DNA of 64,000 nt, taken from positions 1 to 64,000 of the forward strand of contig NZ_JAAZQJ010000004.1 in assembly GCF_012275375.1 (NCBI RefSeq), in the 5' to 3' direction. This document shows, piece by piece, positions 45,797 to 57,728 of the stretch. The position numbers and the translations under genes were made by a program. The notes beneath the pieces were generated by a model. It did no database searches, was not told the DNA's origin, and worked only from the letters and a program-made list of their open reading frames with translations. The stretch is from Dyella sp. SG609 (GTDB lineage Bacteria > Pseudomonadota > Gammaproteobacteria > Xanthomonadales > Rhodanobacteraceae). Numbering within the stretch: the stretch's first letter is position 1; every line of letters begins with the position of its first letter.

Positions 45797-46731
45797 GCGC
45801 CGTGCTGCCACCCGCCGCGGACGGCGACGGACGCGCCAGCGTCGCGCTTGCCGAATTGCTCGCCCTGCGTGCCCGCGCGGCGCGCAAGCCGCTGTCGCCG
45901 CGCCGCAGCCGCGCCACGCCGTCCGGCCCGCAGGCCAGCCGCGTGCATGGCCGCGGCATGGACTACGCCGAATCGCGCGCCTACCAGCCCGGCGACGACA
46001 TCCGCCGGCTCGACTGGCGCCTCACCGCGCGCAGCGGAAAGCTGCACACCAAGCTGTTCCAGGAAGAACGCGAAGGCCGCCTGCTGGTGCTGCTGGATAC
46101 GCACGGCAGCATGCGCTTCGGCACCCGCGCCCGCTTCAAGTCGGTGCAGGCGGCGCGCGCCGCGGCGCTGGCCGGATGGCTCGCCGCGCGTGCCGGCGAG
46201 CGCGTCGGCGCGCTGGCTTTCGGCGAACGCCGGCATCTGCTGCGTCCGCAGGGCAGCACGCGCGGTGCGCTCGCGCTGTGCGGCGCGCTGGCGGCGTGGG
46301 ATGCGGAACGCAGCACCGCCGCCGCGGCGGAGCCGCTGTCCGAAGCGCTGATGCGCGCCGGCCGCCTGATGCACGGCGCCAGCCGCGTGCTGCTGATCAG
46401 CGACGGCCTCAGCGCCGACGAAGCCGCGAAGGGTCGATTGATCGACCTCGCCCGCCATACCGACGTGTCCGTGCTGATCGTCGGCGATGCGCTGGAACTG
46501 GCCTCCGCGCCGCCCGGCCGCTATCCGCTGGAACACGGCGGCCTGCGCCGCGAAGTGGTGCTGTTCGGCGATCGCCAGCGCCGCGATTTCCAGCAGGCGC
46601 TCGGCGCCGGGCAGATGAAGCTGGCCGCGCTGGCGCGCTCGCTCGGCCTGCCGCACCGCGTGATCGACACCGTCGCCGATCCGCTCGATCCCGTCGCCGC
46701 GCTGCTGGCCGGCGCCAAGGCCGGCGCATGA
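45793..46731 (+). CDS. DUF58 domain protein
   Basis: 312-residue cytoplasmic protein of DUF58 (also described as a VWA-like partner of MoxR). The family signature RVHGRGMDYAESRAYQPGDD near residues 50-69 and DIRRLDWRLTARSGKLHTKL (about 68-87) is intact, followed by a VWA-like core (LLVLLDTHGSMRFGTRARFK near 96-115, in which the first MIDAS Asp sits at D102 but the rest departs from DxSxS). GTG start overlapping the moxR stop by four bases. Likely a component of the MoxR-VWA complex. Confidence 0.85.
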   Translation: MSAVLPPAADGDGRASVALAELLALRARAARKPLSPRRSRATPSGPQASRVHGRGMDYAESRAYQPGDDIRRLDWRLTARSGKLHTKLFQEEREGRLLVLLDTHGSMRFGTRARFKSVQAARAAALAGWLAARAGERVGALAFGERRHLLRPQGSTRGALALCGALAAWDAERSTAAAAEPLSEALMRAGRLMHGASRVLLISDGLSADEAAKGRLIDLARHTDVSVLIVGDALELASAPPGRYPLEHGGLRREVVLFGDRQRRDFQQALGAGQMKLAALARSLGLPHRVIDTVADPLDPVAALLAGAKAGA

Positions 46732-47247
46732 TGCCCGCCGCCACGCCGCCGCCGGATGGCCCGGTCCTGCGCGATATCCATCTGCCGCCGGATCCGTCGT
46801 GGTGGCCGCCCGCACCGGGCTGGTGGATGCTCGCCGCGCTGCTCCTGATCGCCGGCGCGCTGGCCTGGTGGCTGCTGCGCCGGCGCCGCCTGCAGCGCGA
46901 GCGCATCGCCGCCGCGCTCGCCGGCATCGACGCGCTCGAACGCGCGCATGCGCAACAGCCGCAGCGCCTTGCCGCCGAATTGCATCAGCTGCTGCGGCGC
47001 GCGGCGCGCGCCTACGATCCGGCGGCCACGCATCATCGCGGCGACGCATGGCGCCGCTGCCTCGCACGGATTCCCGTCGATGCAACAACGCTGGATCGCC
47101 TCATCGCACTCGAAGACGCCATGTTCCGCCCGTCCACGCGCAGCACGGACATCGCCGACATCGCCGCTGCCACGCGCCGCTGGCTTGCACTTGCGCTGCA
47201 GCCGCGCCGGACGAAACGGCTGACCGCCGCCGCGCAAGGGGCCAGCC

Positions 47248-47255
<8 letters not shown>
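46728..47255 (+). CDS. DUF4381 family membrane protein
   Basis: 175 residues with a proline-rich N-terminus, a single transmembrane helix (about residues 33-50, WMLAALLLIAGALAWWLL) and a helical cytoplasmic domain with LHQLLRRAARAYDPAATHHR near 86-105. DUF4381 proteins are usually encoded between DUF58 and the VWA genes of the bat locus. It starts at ATG 46728, overlapping the DUF58 stop (ATGATG; ATG 46731 is an alternative). Function unknown. Confidence 0.82.
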
Positions 47256-48230
<975 letters not shown>

Positions 48231-48234
<4 letters not shown>

Positions 48235-50117
48235 TGACCGCCTTGCACGACTTCCACTTCCTGCATCCGTGGTGGCTGCTCGGCCTGCTGCTGGCGCCGC
48301 TGGCCTATGCGCTGGCCGCGCGCGGCGGACAGGAGCGGCGCGAGCTGGCGCGGCTGGTCGATCCGGAGCTGCTGCCGCACGTGCTGTACGGGCAGGGCGG
48401 CCACAGCCGCTGGCCGGCGGCCTTGCTGGCCTCCGGCGCGGTGCTGGGCTTTCTGGCGCTGGCCGGCCCGGCCTGGGACCGCGTGGCCTCGCCGCTGTAC
48501 GCCAGCCGCGCGGCGCAGGTGGTGGCGGTGTCGCTGTCGCGGCACATGCTGGCCAAGGACGTCGCGCCCAGCCGCATCGACCGCGCGCGCTACAAGGCAC
48601 GCGACCTGCTGGCGGCGAACCGCGGCGGCCTCAACGGGCTGGTCGCCTATGCCGGCGAATCCTTCAGCGTGGCGCCGCTCACCTCCGACGCCAACGCGCT
48701 CGACGACCTGCTCGACTCGCTCGCCCCCGACACCATGCCCACCGACGGCAACGACGCCGCCTCGGCGATCGAGCGCGCCGCCGGCATGATCCGTGCGGCC
48801 AAGGCCGGCAGCGGCCGCATCGTGCTGATTACCGACACCGCCGACACGGCCGCGCAGGAAGCCGCGCGCAAGGTGCGCAACGAGGGCATCAGCGTGTCCG
48901 TGCTGGGCGTCGGCACGCCGCAGGGCAGTCCGGTGCCCGACGGCGACGGCGGCCTGCTGCGCGACGCGCACGGCGAAGTCGTGGTGACGCGCCGCGACGA
49001 CGATGCGCTGCGCGCGCTGGCCGCCGCCGGCAACGGCCGCTACGTGCCGATGAGCGACGACAACCGCGACATCGCCGCGCTCAAGCCGGGCGACGCCGGC
49101 ACCCAGGCCATCGTGCGCGCCGACGGCGAGCACGGCGACGAATGGCAGGACCGCGGCCCCTGGCTGCTGCTGCCGCTGCTGGCGGTGCTCGCGCTGGCGT
49201 TCCGCCGCGGCTGGCTGCTGCTGGTGCCGCTGGTGGCATTGCCGCTGCTGCCGTCCACCGCGCAGGCCGGCAGCTGGAGCGATCTGTGGCGCCGGCCGGA
49301 TCAGCAGGCTGCCGCCGCGCTGCGCCAAGGCGATGCGAAACGCGCGCAGGAACTCGCGCATGATCCTGCGCTGCGCGCCGCCGCGTCCTACCGCAACGGC
49401 GATTACGCGGGTGCCGCGGCCGCGTGGCAGGACCAGGCCGGCGCCGATCCGGCCTACAACCTCGGCAACGCGCTGGCCAAACAGGGCCGCTACAAGGAAG
49501 CCATCGAGGCCTACGACCGCGCGCTGAAAGCCGATCCCGCGCATGCCGACGCCAAGGCCAACCGCGACGCCGTCGAAGAATGGCTGCGCAAGCATCCGCC
49601 GCAGGACCAGCCCGGGCAGGACGACAAGCAGAAGAAGAAAGGCGACGGCAAGGGCAGCGACAAGGACCAGGCCGGCAAGGGCGACGACCGTCCCGACGAA
49701 AAGAAGGAAGGCGAGCAGAAGCCCGGCCAGAACGAATCGAAAGACGGCGGCGGCTCCGATTCCAAGCGCGACGCCTCCGGCCAGGCCAAGCAGGACGGCA
49801 ACGCGGCCGAGAAGCCCGGGCAGGGCGAAGCCAAGCCGCCCTCGGCGCAGGAACAGGCCGAACAGAAAGCGCGCGCCGAAGAAGCCCGCAAGGCGCTGAG
49901 CGCGCAGATGGACCAGGCGCTGCGCGAAGGCAAGCAAGGCCAGCGCGAAGGCACCCACGAACTCGGCGCGATGTCGCCGGACGACCCGCAGGCCAAGCTG
50001 CCCGCCGACGTGCGCCGCGCGCTGCAGCGCGTGCCCGACGACCCCGGCGCGCTGCTGCGCCGCAAGTTCGAACTGGAATACCGGCAGCGCCATGGCGGCG
50101 CCGGGGAGGAAGATTGA
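48231..50117 (+). CDS. VWA/TPR protein (BatB-BatC fusion type) with degenerate metal site
   Basis: 628 residues. Two N-terminal helices, a VWA-like domain (about 93-285), two more helices near 310-345, two TPR repeats (about 385-450), and a long charged low-complexity tail rich in Lys, Asp, Gly and Gln (about 456-560). In the VWA the usual DLSRSM is replaced by SLSRHM at 101-106, so the first Asp and last Ser of the metal site are lost; the ID-loop TDG is also TDT. The region after it, VAPSRIDRARYK, is normal. It combines BatB and BatC functions, as in many Gram-negatives. Overlaps the preceding gene by four bases and batD by one. Confidence 0.85.
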
Positions 50118-51779
50118 TGGCTTCGTCGCGCCTGCGCTGGTGGCTGTGCCTGCTGCTGTGCTGCCTGCCCTGGCTGGCTTCCGCGGCCGACGTGCGCGCG
50201 GTGCTCGACCGCGGCAGCGTGCAGCTCGGCGAAACCGTCACCTTGAATCTGAAGGTCTCCGGCGGTTCGGTCGGCACGCCGGATCTGTCCGTGCTCGACA
50301 ATGATTTCGAGGTGCTGGGCACCTCGAGCAATTCCAGCCTCAGCATCGTCAACGGCAAGCGCACTTCGGAATTCACCTACGGCATCGCGCTGCGGCCCAA
50401 GCATGTCGGCCGCCTGACCATTCCTGCGATCGCGCTTGCCGGCGGCAGCACCGAGCCGGTGCAGCTGGAAGTGACGGCGCCCGATCAGCAGGCCGCCGCG
50501 GCCGCGGGCAAGGACGTCTTCGTCGAAGCGGTGGCCGAGCCGCGCAATGCCTATGTCGGCCAGCAGATGTCCTTCGTGGTGCGGCTGTTTTTCGCCGCCA
50601 GCCTCAGCAATGGCGCGATGGACGAGCCGCAGGCCGACGGCGCGGAGCTGAGCAAGCTCGGCGACGACAGCAACTACCAGGCCGAGCGCGGCGGCCGCCG
50701 CTACAACGTGATCGAGCGCCGCTACGCGCTGATCCCGCAGCATGCGGGGCATATCCAGGTCGGCCCGGTCTCGTTCCAGGGCGAGCTGATCGACATGGCC
50801 GACCCCAACAGTTTCTTCGGCAGCACGCGCGCGATGTCGGCCGCATCCGCGCCGGTATCGATCGACGTGCGCGCCGTGCCCGCTGCCGCGGGCAAGACCG
50901 CCTGGCTGCCCGCGCGCGCGCTGTCGCTGGCGATGGAAGCGCCGCCGGAACCGACGCAGCTGCGCGCCGGCCAGCCGCTCAATCTCACCATGACGGTGCA
51001 GGCCACCGGCCTGCCGTACGAATCGCTGCCGGCGCTGAGCCTGCCGCGGATCGACGGCGCCACGGTGTATCCGGACAAGCCGGTCAACGGCACGCGCGTC
51101 GACGGCGCCTGGTTGTCCGGGCGGCGCCAGCAGTCGTTCGCGGTGGTGCCGGGCAAGCCGGGCGAGCTGGTGATTCCGGCCACCACGCTGACCTGGTGGA
51201 ATACGCAGACCGACAAGGCCGAGGTCGCGACCATTCCCGAGCATCGCTACACCGTGCTGCCGGCGGTGGGCGCACCTGCCACGGCGGCGTCGGTGGCGAC
51301 ACCGGAAGCGACGGAGGCGCCGGTCGCTGTCACTACGTCGGCAGACGCCACGCCGTGGCGCTGGATCGCCCTGGGCAGCATCGGACTGTGGCTGCTCACC
51401 TTGCTCGGCTGGTGGGCGCTGCGCCGTGCCACGCCGGCGCAGCGCAAGCCCGCGGCGGAAGCCCCGGCCAGCGACCGCCAGCGCCGCGCCGCCTTCCTCG
51501 CCGCCGCGCGCGGCAACGACGCGGCGGCCCAGGCACACAGCCTGCTTGCGTGGGCGCAGACCGAGCGTCCTGGCCTGGTGAATCTCGGCGCGCTTGCCGC
51601 GGCGCTCGCTTCGGCGCCGCAGCGCGAAGCCATCGCCACCCTGCAGAAGCGCCTGTATGCGACCGACGGCGCCGCGCCTTCCGGCGAGGCGCTTGCTGCG
51701 GCCTTCCGCGACGGCTTCCAGTGGCATGCCGCGGCGCCGCCGCCGGCCGATCCTTCCGGCCTGCCGCCGCTTTATCCGT

Positions 51780-51793
<14 letters not shown>
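50117..51793 (+). CDS. batD: BatD-like protein
   Basis: 558-residue protein with a signal peptide ([20 protein letters not shown]), several periplasmic Ig-like beta domains (opening [20 protein letters not shown], and [20 protein letters not shown] near 288-307), a C-terminal membrane helix (about residues 413-432, [20 protein letters not shown]) and a cytoplasmic helical tail. BatD is the periplasm-exposed scaffold of the Bat (aerotolerance) operon. Starts on the TGATG overlap. Its last 14 coding bases overlap the convergent macro-domain gene. Confidence 0.87.
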
Positions 51794-52301
<508 letters not shown>

Positions 52302-52415
52302 GGCGATAAACGCTATAACGAAAGCCGCTATGTCGTGATTGGCGTGGTTTCGCAGGTTTTTGCGCCGTATGCTTGCCGCCGGGGCGCCCGCAGGGGCGGA
52401 GGGTTCGGGAAACAC

Positions 52416-52880
52416 ATGAAGACTGAAGACATCTCGTTCGGCTATCTGCTCAACGACGTCACCTTGCTGTTCCGCAAGCATTTCGACCGGCGCGCGGTGA
52501 AATTCGGGTTGACGCGCGCGCAGTGGCGCGCGACCAAGGTGCTGTACCACCGCGAAGGCCTGCGCCAGACCGAGCTGGCGGAATTCCTGGAAATGGAGCC
52601 GATCGCCGTGGGCCGCGTGATCGACCGCCTGCAGGCGGCCGGTTTCGTCGAGCGCCGCGCCGATCCGCGCGACCGCCGCGCCTGGCGCCTCTACGTGACC
52701 GAGCAGGCGCGCGGGGTAATCGCGGACATGGAGCTGATCGGGCGCGGCCTGCGCAAGGACGCTACCAAGGGCATCGAACTGCACGAGATGCAGCAGGCCA
52801 TGGACGTGCTCAACCGCATCAAGGACAACCTTCAGGCGCTGGACCAGCCCGGCGACTCGGAAGATCCTGCGACCGGCTAA
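52416..52880 (+). CDS. MarR family transcriptional regulator
   Basis: 154-residue winged-helix dimer of the MarR/SlyA class. Helix-turn-helix region [20 protein letters not shown] near residues 46-65, wing [15 protein letters not shown] near 81-95, with flanking dimerisation helices. Its position about 200 bp upstream of an RND pump pair, same strand, suggests it represses the pump and responds to an aromatic or drug ligand; no clear operator palindrome is visible near its start, so this is inference. Confidence 0.88.
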   Translation: MKTEDISFGYLLNDVTLLFRKHFDRRAVKFGLTRAQWRATKVLYHREGLRQTELAEFLEMEPIAVGRVIDRLQAAGFVERRADPRDRRAWRLYVTEQARGVIADMELIGRGLRKDATKGIELHEMQQAMDVLNRIKDNLQALDQPGDSEDPATG

Positions 52881-53005
52881 CCTTACGCCATGCTTACGAT
52901 GGTCATGCCAGTGCCATTGGTCCTTGTGAGACTTTAGGAATTCTCCCGGCATAGTACGGGTCTTTTGGGCGTGCACGGTTGCCGCCATTCCGAAGTCCCG
53001 GCGAA

Positions 53006-53034
53006 GGATCGCGGGTCAGCATGCGTCGCGATCC
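53006..53034 (+). promoter_or_regulatory. Dyad upstream of the RND pump genes
   Basis: GGATCGCG (53006-53013) and CGCGATCC (53027-53034) form an 8-bp inverted repeat with 13-base spacing, about 45 bp before the adaptor start. It may be an operator (for the MarR protein upstream or another regulator) or an RNA hairpin in the leader. Confidence 0.4.
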
Positions 53035-53077
53035 TGGGAGGGAGCGCGGCGCCGGCCGAACAAGTCCGAGAGTTCCC

Positions 53078-54211
53078 ATGCCCTGGAAGAAACTGCTCCT
53101 TATCGTGCTGGCGGTAGCGCTGCTTGGCGTCGCCATGCTCGTGTTCCGCGGCCGCCAAGAAACCACGCCTGCGCTGGGCAAGGGCGGCGGCGCGCAGGCC
53201 GGCGAAGTGCCGGTGCAGGTGGCCACCGCCACGCGCGGCGACGTCGACCTCAGCCTGAAGCTGGTCGGCCGCGCCGAGGCCTTTTCCACCGTGACCTTGC
53301 GCTCGCGCGTTTCCGGCCAGCTGCAGACCCTGGCCTTCAAGCCCGGCGCGCAGGTGAAGCGGGGCGAGCTGCTGATCCAGATCGATCCCAGCCTGCTCAA
53401 GGCGCAGCTCGACCAGGCGCGCGGCACCGTGGCCAAGGACCAAGCCCAATGGGTCAAGGCGCAGGCCGACCAGCAGCGCTACACCGACATGCTGGCCAAG
53501 GGCTTCGTGTCCAAGGCCGACTACGACACTTACCAGGCCAACCTCGGCGTGGCCAAGGCCACCTTGCAGAGCGACCTGGCCCTGCAGGAAACCGCGCAGA
53601 CCCAGCTCGACTACGCGCGCATCGTGGCGCCGTTCGACGGCGTGATCGGCTCGCCGCTGGTGTGGCCCGGCGCGCAGATCACCGCCGACAGCACCGACAT
53701 CGTGGTGCTCAACCAGATCGAACCGATGCGCATCGCCTTCAGCATTCCCGAGGAAAGCCTCGCCGCGCTACGCGCCGCTCAGGCGCGCGGGCAGGTCGCC
53801 GTGCAGGCAGCGATTCCCGGCGACAAGGGCCAGCCGCTGGCCGGCACGCTGGAATTCATCGACAACGCGGTGGATGCCACCACCGGCACCATCGTGGTGA
53901 AGGGCCGCTTCGAGAATACCGACCACCGCCTCACCGCCGGCCAGTTCGTGCAGGTGACCCTGCCGACCACGCGTATCGCCAACGCCGTGAGCGTGCCGGT
54001 GGAAGCGCTGCAGAGTTCGGCCAAGGGCAGCTTCGTGTTCGTGCTGGGCCACGACGGCAAGGTGCAGCAGCGCTACATCACGCCGGGGCCGACCGCCGGC
54101 CAGCGGCTGGTGGTCGACAAGGGCCTGGATGCCGGCGAGCAGGTGGTGACCGAGGGCCAGATGCTGCTGGTCGACGGCGCCCGCGCCAAGGTCAAGGCGG
54201 GAGGCGGCTGA
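53078..54211 (+). CDS. RND efflux periplasmic adaptor
   Basis: 377-residue membrane fusion protein of the HlyD/AcrA class: membrane helix (residues 4-22), biotinyl-lipoyl-like region (LRSRVSGQLQTLAFKPGAQV near 71-90), an alpha-hairpin of about 80 residues (QADQQRYTDMLAKGFVSKAD), and beta-barrel domain with VAPFDGVIGSPLVWPGAQIT near 186-205. It connects the inner-membrane pump to an outer-membrane channel; no channel gene is in this window. It lacks a lipobox, so membrane attachment is by the helix. An upstream ATG at 53021 has no better support. Confidence 0.9.
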   Translation: MPWKKLLLIVLAVALLGVAMLVFRGRQETTPALGKGGGAQAGEVPVQVATATRGDVDLSLKLVGRAEAFSTVTLRSRVSGQLQTLAFKPGAQVKRGELLIQIDPSLLKAQLDQARGTVAKDQAQWVKAQADQQRYTDMLAKGFVSKADYDTYQANLGVAKATLQSDLALQETAQTQLDYARIVAPFDGVIGSPLVWPGAQITADSTDIVVLNQIEPMRIAFSIPEESLAALRAAQARGQVAVQAAIPGDKGQPLAGTLEFIDNAVDATTGTIVVKGRFENTDHRLTAGQFVQVTLPTTRIANAVSVPVEALQSSAKGSFVFVLGHDGKVQQRYITPGPTAGQRLVVDKGLDAGEQVVTEGQMLLVDGARAKVKAGGG

Positions 54212-54215
54212 CGCC

Positions 54216-57200
54216 ATGAGCCTGCCCGAGCTGTGCATCCGCCGACCGGTGATGACCACGCTGCTGATGGCGGCGCTGCTGGTGTTCGGCATCGCGGCGT
54301 ATCCGCGGCTGGCGGTGAACGAGCTGCCGAATGTCGACTTTCCCACCATCAGCATCAGCGCCAGCCTGCCGGGCGCCTCGCCGGAGACCATGGCCTCCGC
54401 GGTGGCCACGCCGCTGGAGTCCCAGCTGTCGACCATTGCCGGCATCAGCTCGATGAGTTCGACCAGCGCGCTGGGTTCCACCAGCATCACGCTGACCTTC
54501 GAGCTGGACCGCAATATCGACGGCGCCGCGCAGGACGTGCAGTCCGCCATCTCCGCCGCGCTGCGCCAGCTGCCGAAGGAAATGACCACGCCGCCCACCT
54601 TCCGCAAGGTGAATCCGGCCGACGCGCCGATCCTGTTCCTCACCATGACCTCGTCCACCTTGCCCCTGTCGCAGGTGGACGAATACGCCGAGACCGAACT
54701 GGCGCAGCGCCTGTCGATGGTCGACGGCGTGGCGCAGGTGAACGTGTACGGCTCGCAGAAATATGCCGTGCGCGTGAGCGTGGATCCGGCGCGGCTGGTC
54801 GGCACGGGCGTGGGCATCGACCAGGTGCAGGCGGCGATCGCCGCGGCCAACGTCAACCAGGCCACCGGCTCGCTGTACGGCACCCGCCAGCAGCTGCCGA
54901 TCCGCAGCGAAGGCCAGCTGATGCGCGCCGACGCCTACAACGACGTGGTGGTGGCCTACCGCAACGGCGCCCCGGTGCGCATCCGCGACCTGGGCCGCGC
55001 TTTCGACAGCGTGCAGAACGACCTGGCGGCGAGCTGGTACAACGGCGAGCGCGCCATCGTGCTGGCGATCCAGCGCCAGCCCGGCGCCAACACCGTGGAA
55101 ACGGTGGACCGCATCAAGGCGCTGCTGCCGGGCTTTACCGCCGGCCTGCCGCCGTCGGTGAAGCTCAACACGCTGTACGACCGCTCGCTGTCGATCCGCG
55201 CCTCGGTGGACGACGTGCAGTTCACCCTGGTGCTGGCCGGCGTGCTGGTGGTGCTGGTGATCTACCTGTTCCTGGGCAATCTCTCCGCCACGCTGATTCC
55301 GGCCATCGCGCTGCCGATCTCGGTGATCGGCACCTTCGGCGTGATGTACGGGTTGGGCTACAGCCTGGACAACCTGTCCCTGCTGGCGCTCACGCTCGCG
55401 GTCGGCTTCGTGGTGGACGACGCCATCGTCATGCTGGAAAACATCGTGCGCCACATGGAAGCCGGCCTGTCGCCGTACGAGGCCTCGCTCAAGGGCGCCG
55501 GCGAGATCGGCTTCACCATTTTCTCGATGACGCTGTCCCTTATTGCCGTGTTCATCCCGGTGATGTTCATGGGCGGCATCGTGGGGCGTTTGTTCCACGA
55601 GTTCGCGGTGACCATCAGCGTGTCGATCCTGATCTCCGGCGTGGTGGCGATCACGCTGACGCCGATGCTGTGCAGCCGCTTCATCCGCGCGCACGACCAC
55701 GAGAACAAGAACTGGCTGATCGCCGGCTTCGACCGCGGCTTCAACGCCGTGCAGCGCGGCTATGCCGGCAGCCTGCGCTGGTGCATGGAGCGTCCGCTGC
55801 TGGTGCTGGCCGGCTTCGCGTTGAGCCTGGCGGCCACCGCGCTGCTGTTCTACGTGACGCCGAAGGACTTCATCCCCGCCGGCGACACCGGCCAGTTGCG
55901 CGTCACCACCGAAGGCCCGCAGGACGTGTCGTTCGACAGCATGGTGGCGCGCCAGCAGAAGCTGGCGGAGATCGTGGCGGACGATCCGAACATCGCCGGC
56001 TACATGTCCAGCGTCGGCGCGGGCGGCCCGCGCAGCACGGTGAACAACGGTTCGCTGCTGTTGCTGCTCAAGCCCGCGCACGACCGCGAGCTGGGACCGG
56101 ACGGCATCATCCAGGAGCTGCGCAAGAAGTTCGCGCAGGTGCCGGGCATCCGCACCTATATCCAGAACCCGCCGTCGATCCAGGTCGGCGGCCGCCAGTC
56201 CAAGGCGCAGTACCAGTACACGCTGCAGTCGATCGACCTGCCGCTGCTGTACGACTGGAGCGGGCGCATCACCCAGGCCTTCACCCAGCTGGAAGGTTTC
56301 CAGGACGTCACCAACGACCTCGATCTCAACAGCCCGTCGATCATGGTCGACGTCAACCGCGACAAGCTCGCCACCCTCGGCCTGACCATGGCGCAGGTGC
56401 AGTCGGCGCTGGGTTCCGCTTTCGGCCAGAACCAGATCTCCACCATCTACGGCGCGGCGACGCAGTACTGGGTGATCCTGCAGGTGTCGCGCACGCTGCA
56501 GAACGATCCGGACGTGCTGTCGCGCCTTTACGTCACCTCCGCCAGCGGCACCCTGGTGCCGCTGGACACGGTGGCCACGTTCCGCCGCCAGCCGCAGGTG
56601 CTCACGGTGAACCACCAGGGCCAGCTGCCGGCGGTGACGGTGTCGTTCAACCTGGCGCCCGGCGTGAGCCTGAGCCAGGCGGTGCAGCGCATCGATGCAT
56701 CGATGGACAAGATCGGCCTGCCCGCCACCATCAGCGGCAGCGTGCAGGGCACCGCGCAGGCGTTCCAGGATTCGATGCAGGGCATGGGCCTGCTGCTGTT
56801 GCTGGCAGTGTTCGTGATCTACCTGGTGCTGGGTATTCTGTACGAGAGCTTCATCCATCCGCTGACGATCCTGTCCGGCCTGCCGGCCGCGGCGGTGGGC
56901 GCGCTGCTGACGCTGGTAATCTTCAACGCCTCGCTGGACTTGTTCGCCTTCGTCGGCATCGTGATGCTGATCGGCATCGTGAAGAAGAACGCGATCATGA
57001 TGATCGACTTCGCGCTGGAGCGTCAGCGCGACGAAGGCATGGCGCCCGCGCATGCCATCTACGAAGCCTGCAAGGTGCGTTTCCGCCCGATCATGATGAC
57101 CACGATGGCGGCGTTCGCCGGCACCTTGCCGATCGCGCTGGGCATCGGCGCGGGCGCGGAAACGCGCCGGCCGCTGGGCCTGGCGGTGGTGGGCGGCCTG

Positions 57201-57296
57201 GCGGTGTCGCAGGTGCTGACCTTGTATCTGACGCCGGTGATTTACCTCTATCTGGACCGGGTGCAGGCGCGGTTTTCTGCGAAGCCTGCGGCTTAG
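54216..57296 (+). CDS. RND efflux permease (HAE1 type)
   Basis: 1026-residue proton-driven multidrug pump. The hydrophobic N-terminus begins MSLPELCIRRPVMTTLLMAA, periplasmic loops follow, and the proton-relay motif GFVVDDAIVMLENI near residues 397-410 has both aspartates in the fourth transmembrane helix. Later, VVVGGLAVSQVLTLYLTPVI closes the protein in the usual way. It most resembles the MdtB/MdtC/MuxB branch. Only one permease gene is present, so it is probably a homotrimer. It begins four bases after the adaptor stop. A REP arm begins at the base after its stop. Confidence 0.92.
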   Translation: MSLPELCIRRPVMTTLLMAALLVFGIAAYPRLAVNELPNVDFPTISISASLPGASPETMASAVATPLESQLSTIAGISSMSSTSALGSTSITLTFELDRNIDGAAQDVQSAISAALRQLPKEMTTPPTFRKVNPADAPILFLTMTSSTLPLSQVDEYAETELAQRLSMVDGVAQVNVYGSQKYAVRVSVDPARLVGTGVGIDQVQAAIAAANVNQATGSLYGTRQQLPIRSEGQLMRADAYNDVVVAYRNGAPVRIRDLGRAFDSVQNDLAASWYNGERAIVLAIQRQPGANTVETVDRIKALLPGFTAGLPPSVKLNTLYDRSLSIRASVDDVQFTLVLAGVLVVLVIYLFLGNLSATLIPAIALPISVIGTFGVMYGLGYSLDNLSLLALTLAVGFVVDDAIVMLENIVRHMEAGLSPYEASLKGAGEIGFTIFSMTLSLIAVFIPVMFMGGIVGRLFHEFAVTISVSILISGVVAITLTPMLCSRFIRAHDHENKNWLIAGFDRGFNAVQRGYAGSLRWCMERPLLVLAGFALSLAATALLFYVTPKDFIPAGDTGQLRVTTEGPQDVSFDSMVARQQKLAEIVADDPNIAGYMSSVGAGGPRSTVNNGSLLLLLKPAHDRELGPDGIIQELRKKFAQVPGIRTYIQNPPSIQVGGRQSKAQYQYTLQSIDLPLLYDWSGRITQAFTQLEGFQDVTNDLDLNSPSIMVDVNRDKLATLGLTMAQVQSALGSAFGQNQISTIYGAATQYWVILQVSRTLQNDPDVLSRLYVTSASGTLVPLDTVATFRRQPQVLTVNHQGQLPAVTVSFNLAPGVSLSQAVQRIDASMDKIGLPATISGSVQGTAQAFQDSMQGMGLLLLLAVFVIYLVLGILYESFIHPLTILSGLPAAAVGALLTLVIFNASLDLFAFVGIVMLIGIVKKNAIMMIDFALERQRDEGMAPAHAIYEACKVRFRPIMMTTMAAFAGTLPIALGIGAGAETRRPLGLAVVGGLAVSQVLTLYLTPVIYLYLDRVQARFSAKPAA

Positions 57297-57327
57297 CTCG
57301 TCATCCCGGCGTAGGCCGGGATCCAGT
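57297..57327. repeat. Single REP arm after the RND permease
   Basis: The 31 bases match the left arm of the 7602-7740 doublet at 30 of 31 positions (C to T at 57311 or so). It starts at the base after the TAG stop, exactly as the earlier copy follows pepP. It has its own hairpin CCCGGC-GTAG-GCCGGG. No inverted partner lies within the next kilobase. Confidence 0.8.
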
Positions 57328-57470
57328 GGCGATTGCGCTTGGTTGTCGCGTTGGCGCGTGGTGGTCTCGCCGTTGGCGAGTGTTTCGCCCCGCTGCCGCG
57401 AGGCGAGTTACTTCTTCTTTGCGTGCACAAAGAAGAAGTAACCAAGAAGAAAGTGCACCCTGCTTGGCGC

Positions 57471-57568
57471 CCTCAGCAGCAAGCTGCTGAGGGTCCGTGA
57501 GGGCTGGCCGGGCTTTTTGACAGGGCATCCATGCCCTGATCAAAAAGGCGAGGACTCCTGTCCTCGCC
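57471..57568. repeat. Tandem cluster of three stem-loops
   Basis: First stem 57471-57480/57483-57492 (10 bp, 2-base loop). Second, the most striking: CTTTTTGA (57513-57520) with TCAAAAAG (57540-57547), continued by C57521-G57538 and AGGGCA/TGCCCT around a TCCA loop, 15 bp with one bulge. Third, GGCGAGGAC/GTCCTCGCC (57547-57555/57560-57568), adjoining the second directly. Whether these act together is unknown. Confidence 0.7.
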
Positions 57569-57705
57569 CCCCTGCGGGGGCCTTTTCGTCCAGCCCTCAC
57601 CGCCGGCGCCAAGGGGACCCTGAAGATCAAAAGCAAAAGCGCGCAAGCGGAACGCCGCGGCTGCGCCGCGTGCTCTTCGCTGGATTTTCGCGCCGCCCTG
57701 CATCC

Positions 57706-57728
57706 CCCTCTCCCCTCCGGGGAGAGGG
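57706..57728. repeat. CCCTCTCCCC hairpin of a dispersed repeat type
   Basis: CCCTCTCCCC (57706-57715) and GGGGAGAGGG (57719-57728) pair around TCC, followed by CCGGGGTGAGGG. This motif is among the most common dispersed repeats in Proteobacteria, usually in intergenic DNA. Confidence 0.65.

Noticed and set aside
54192..57053. A 953-codon open frame antisense to the RND permease
   Set aside because: It has the skewed His/Gln/Arg-rich composition of an antisense reading of a GC-rich gene, lacks a ribosome site, and lies wholly over a well supported pump gene.
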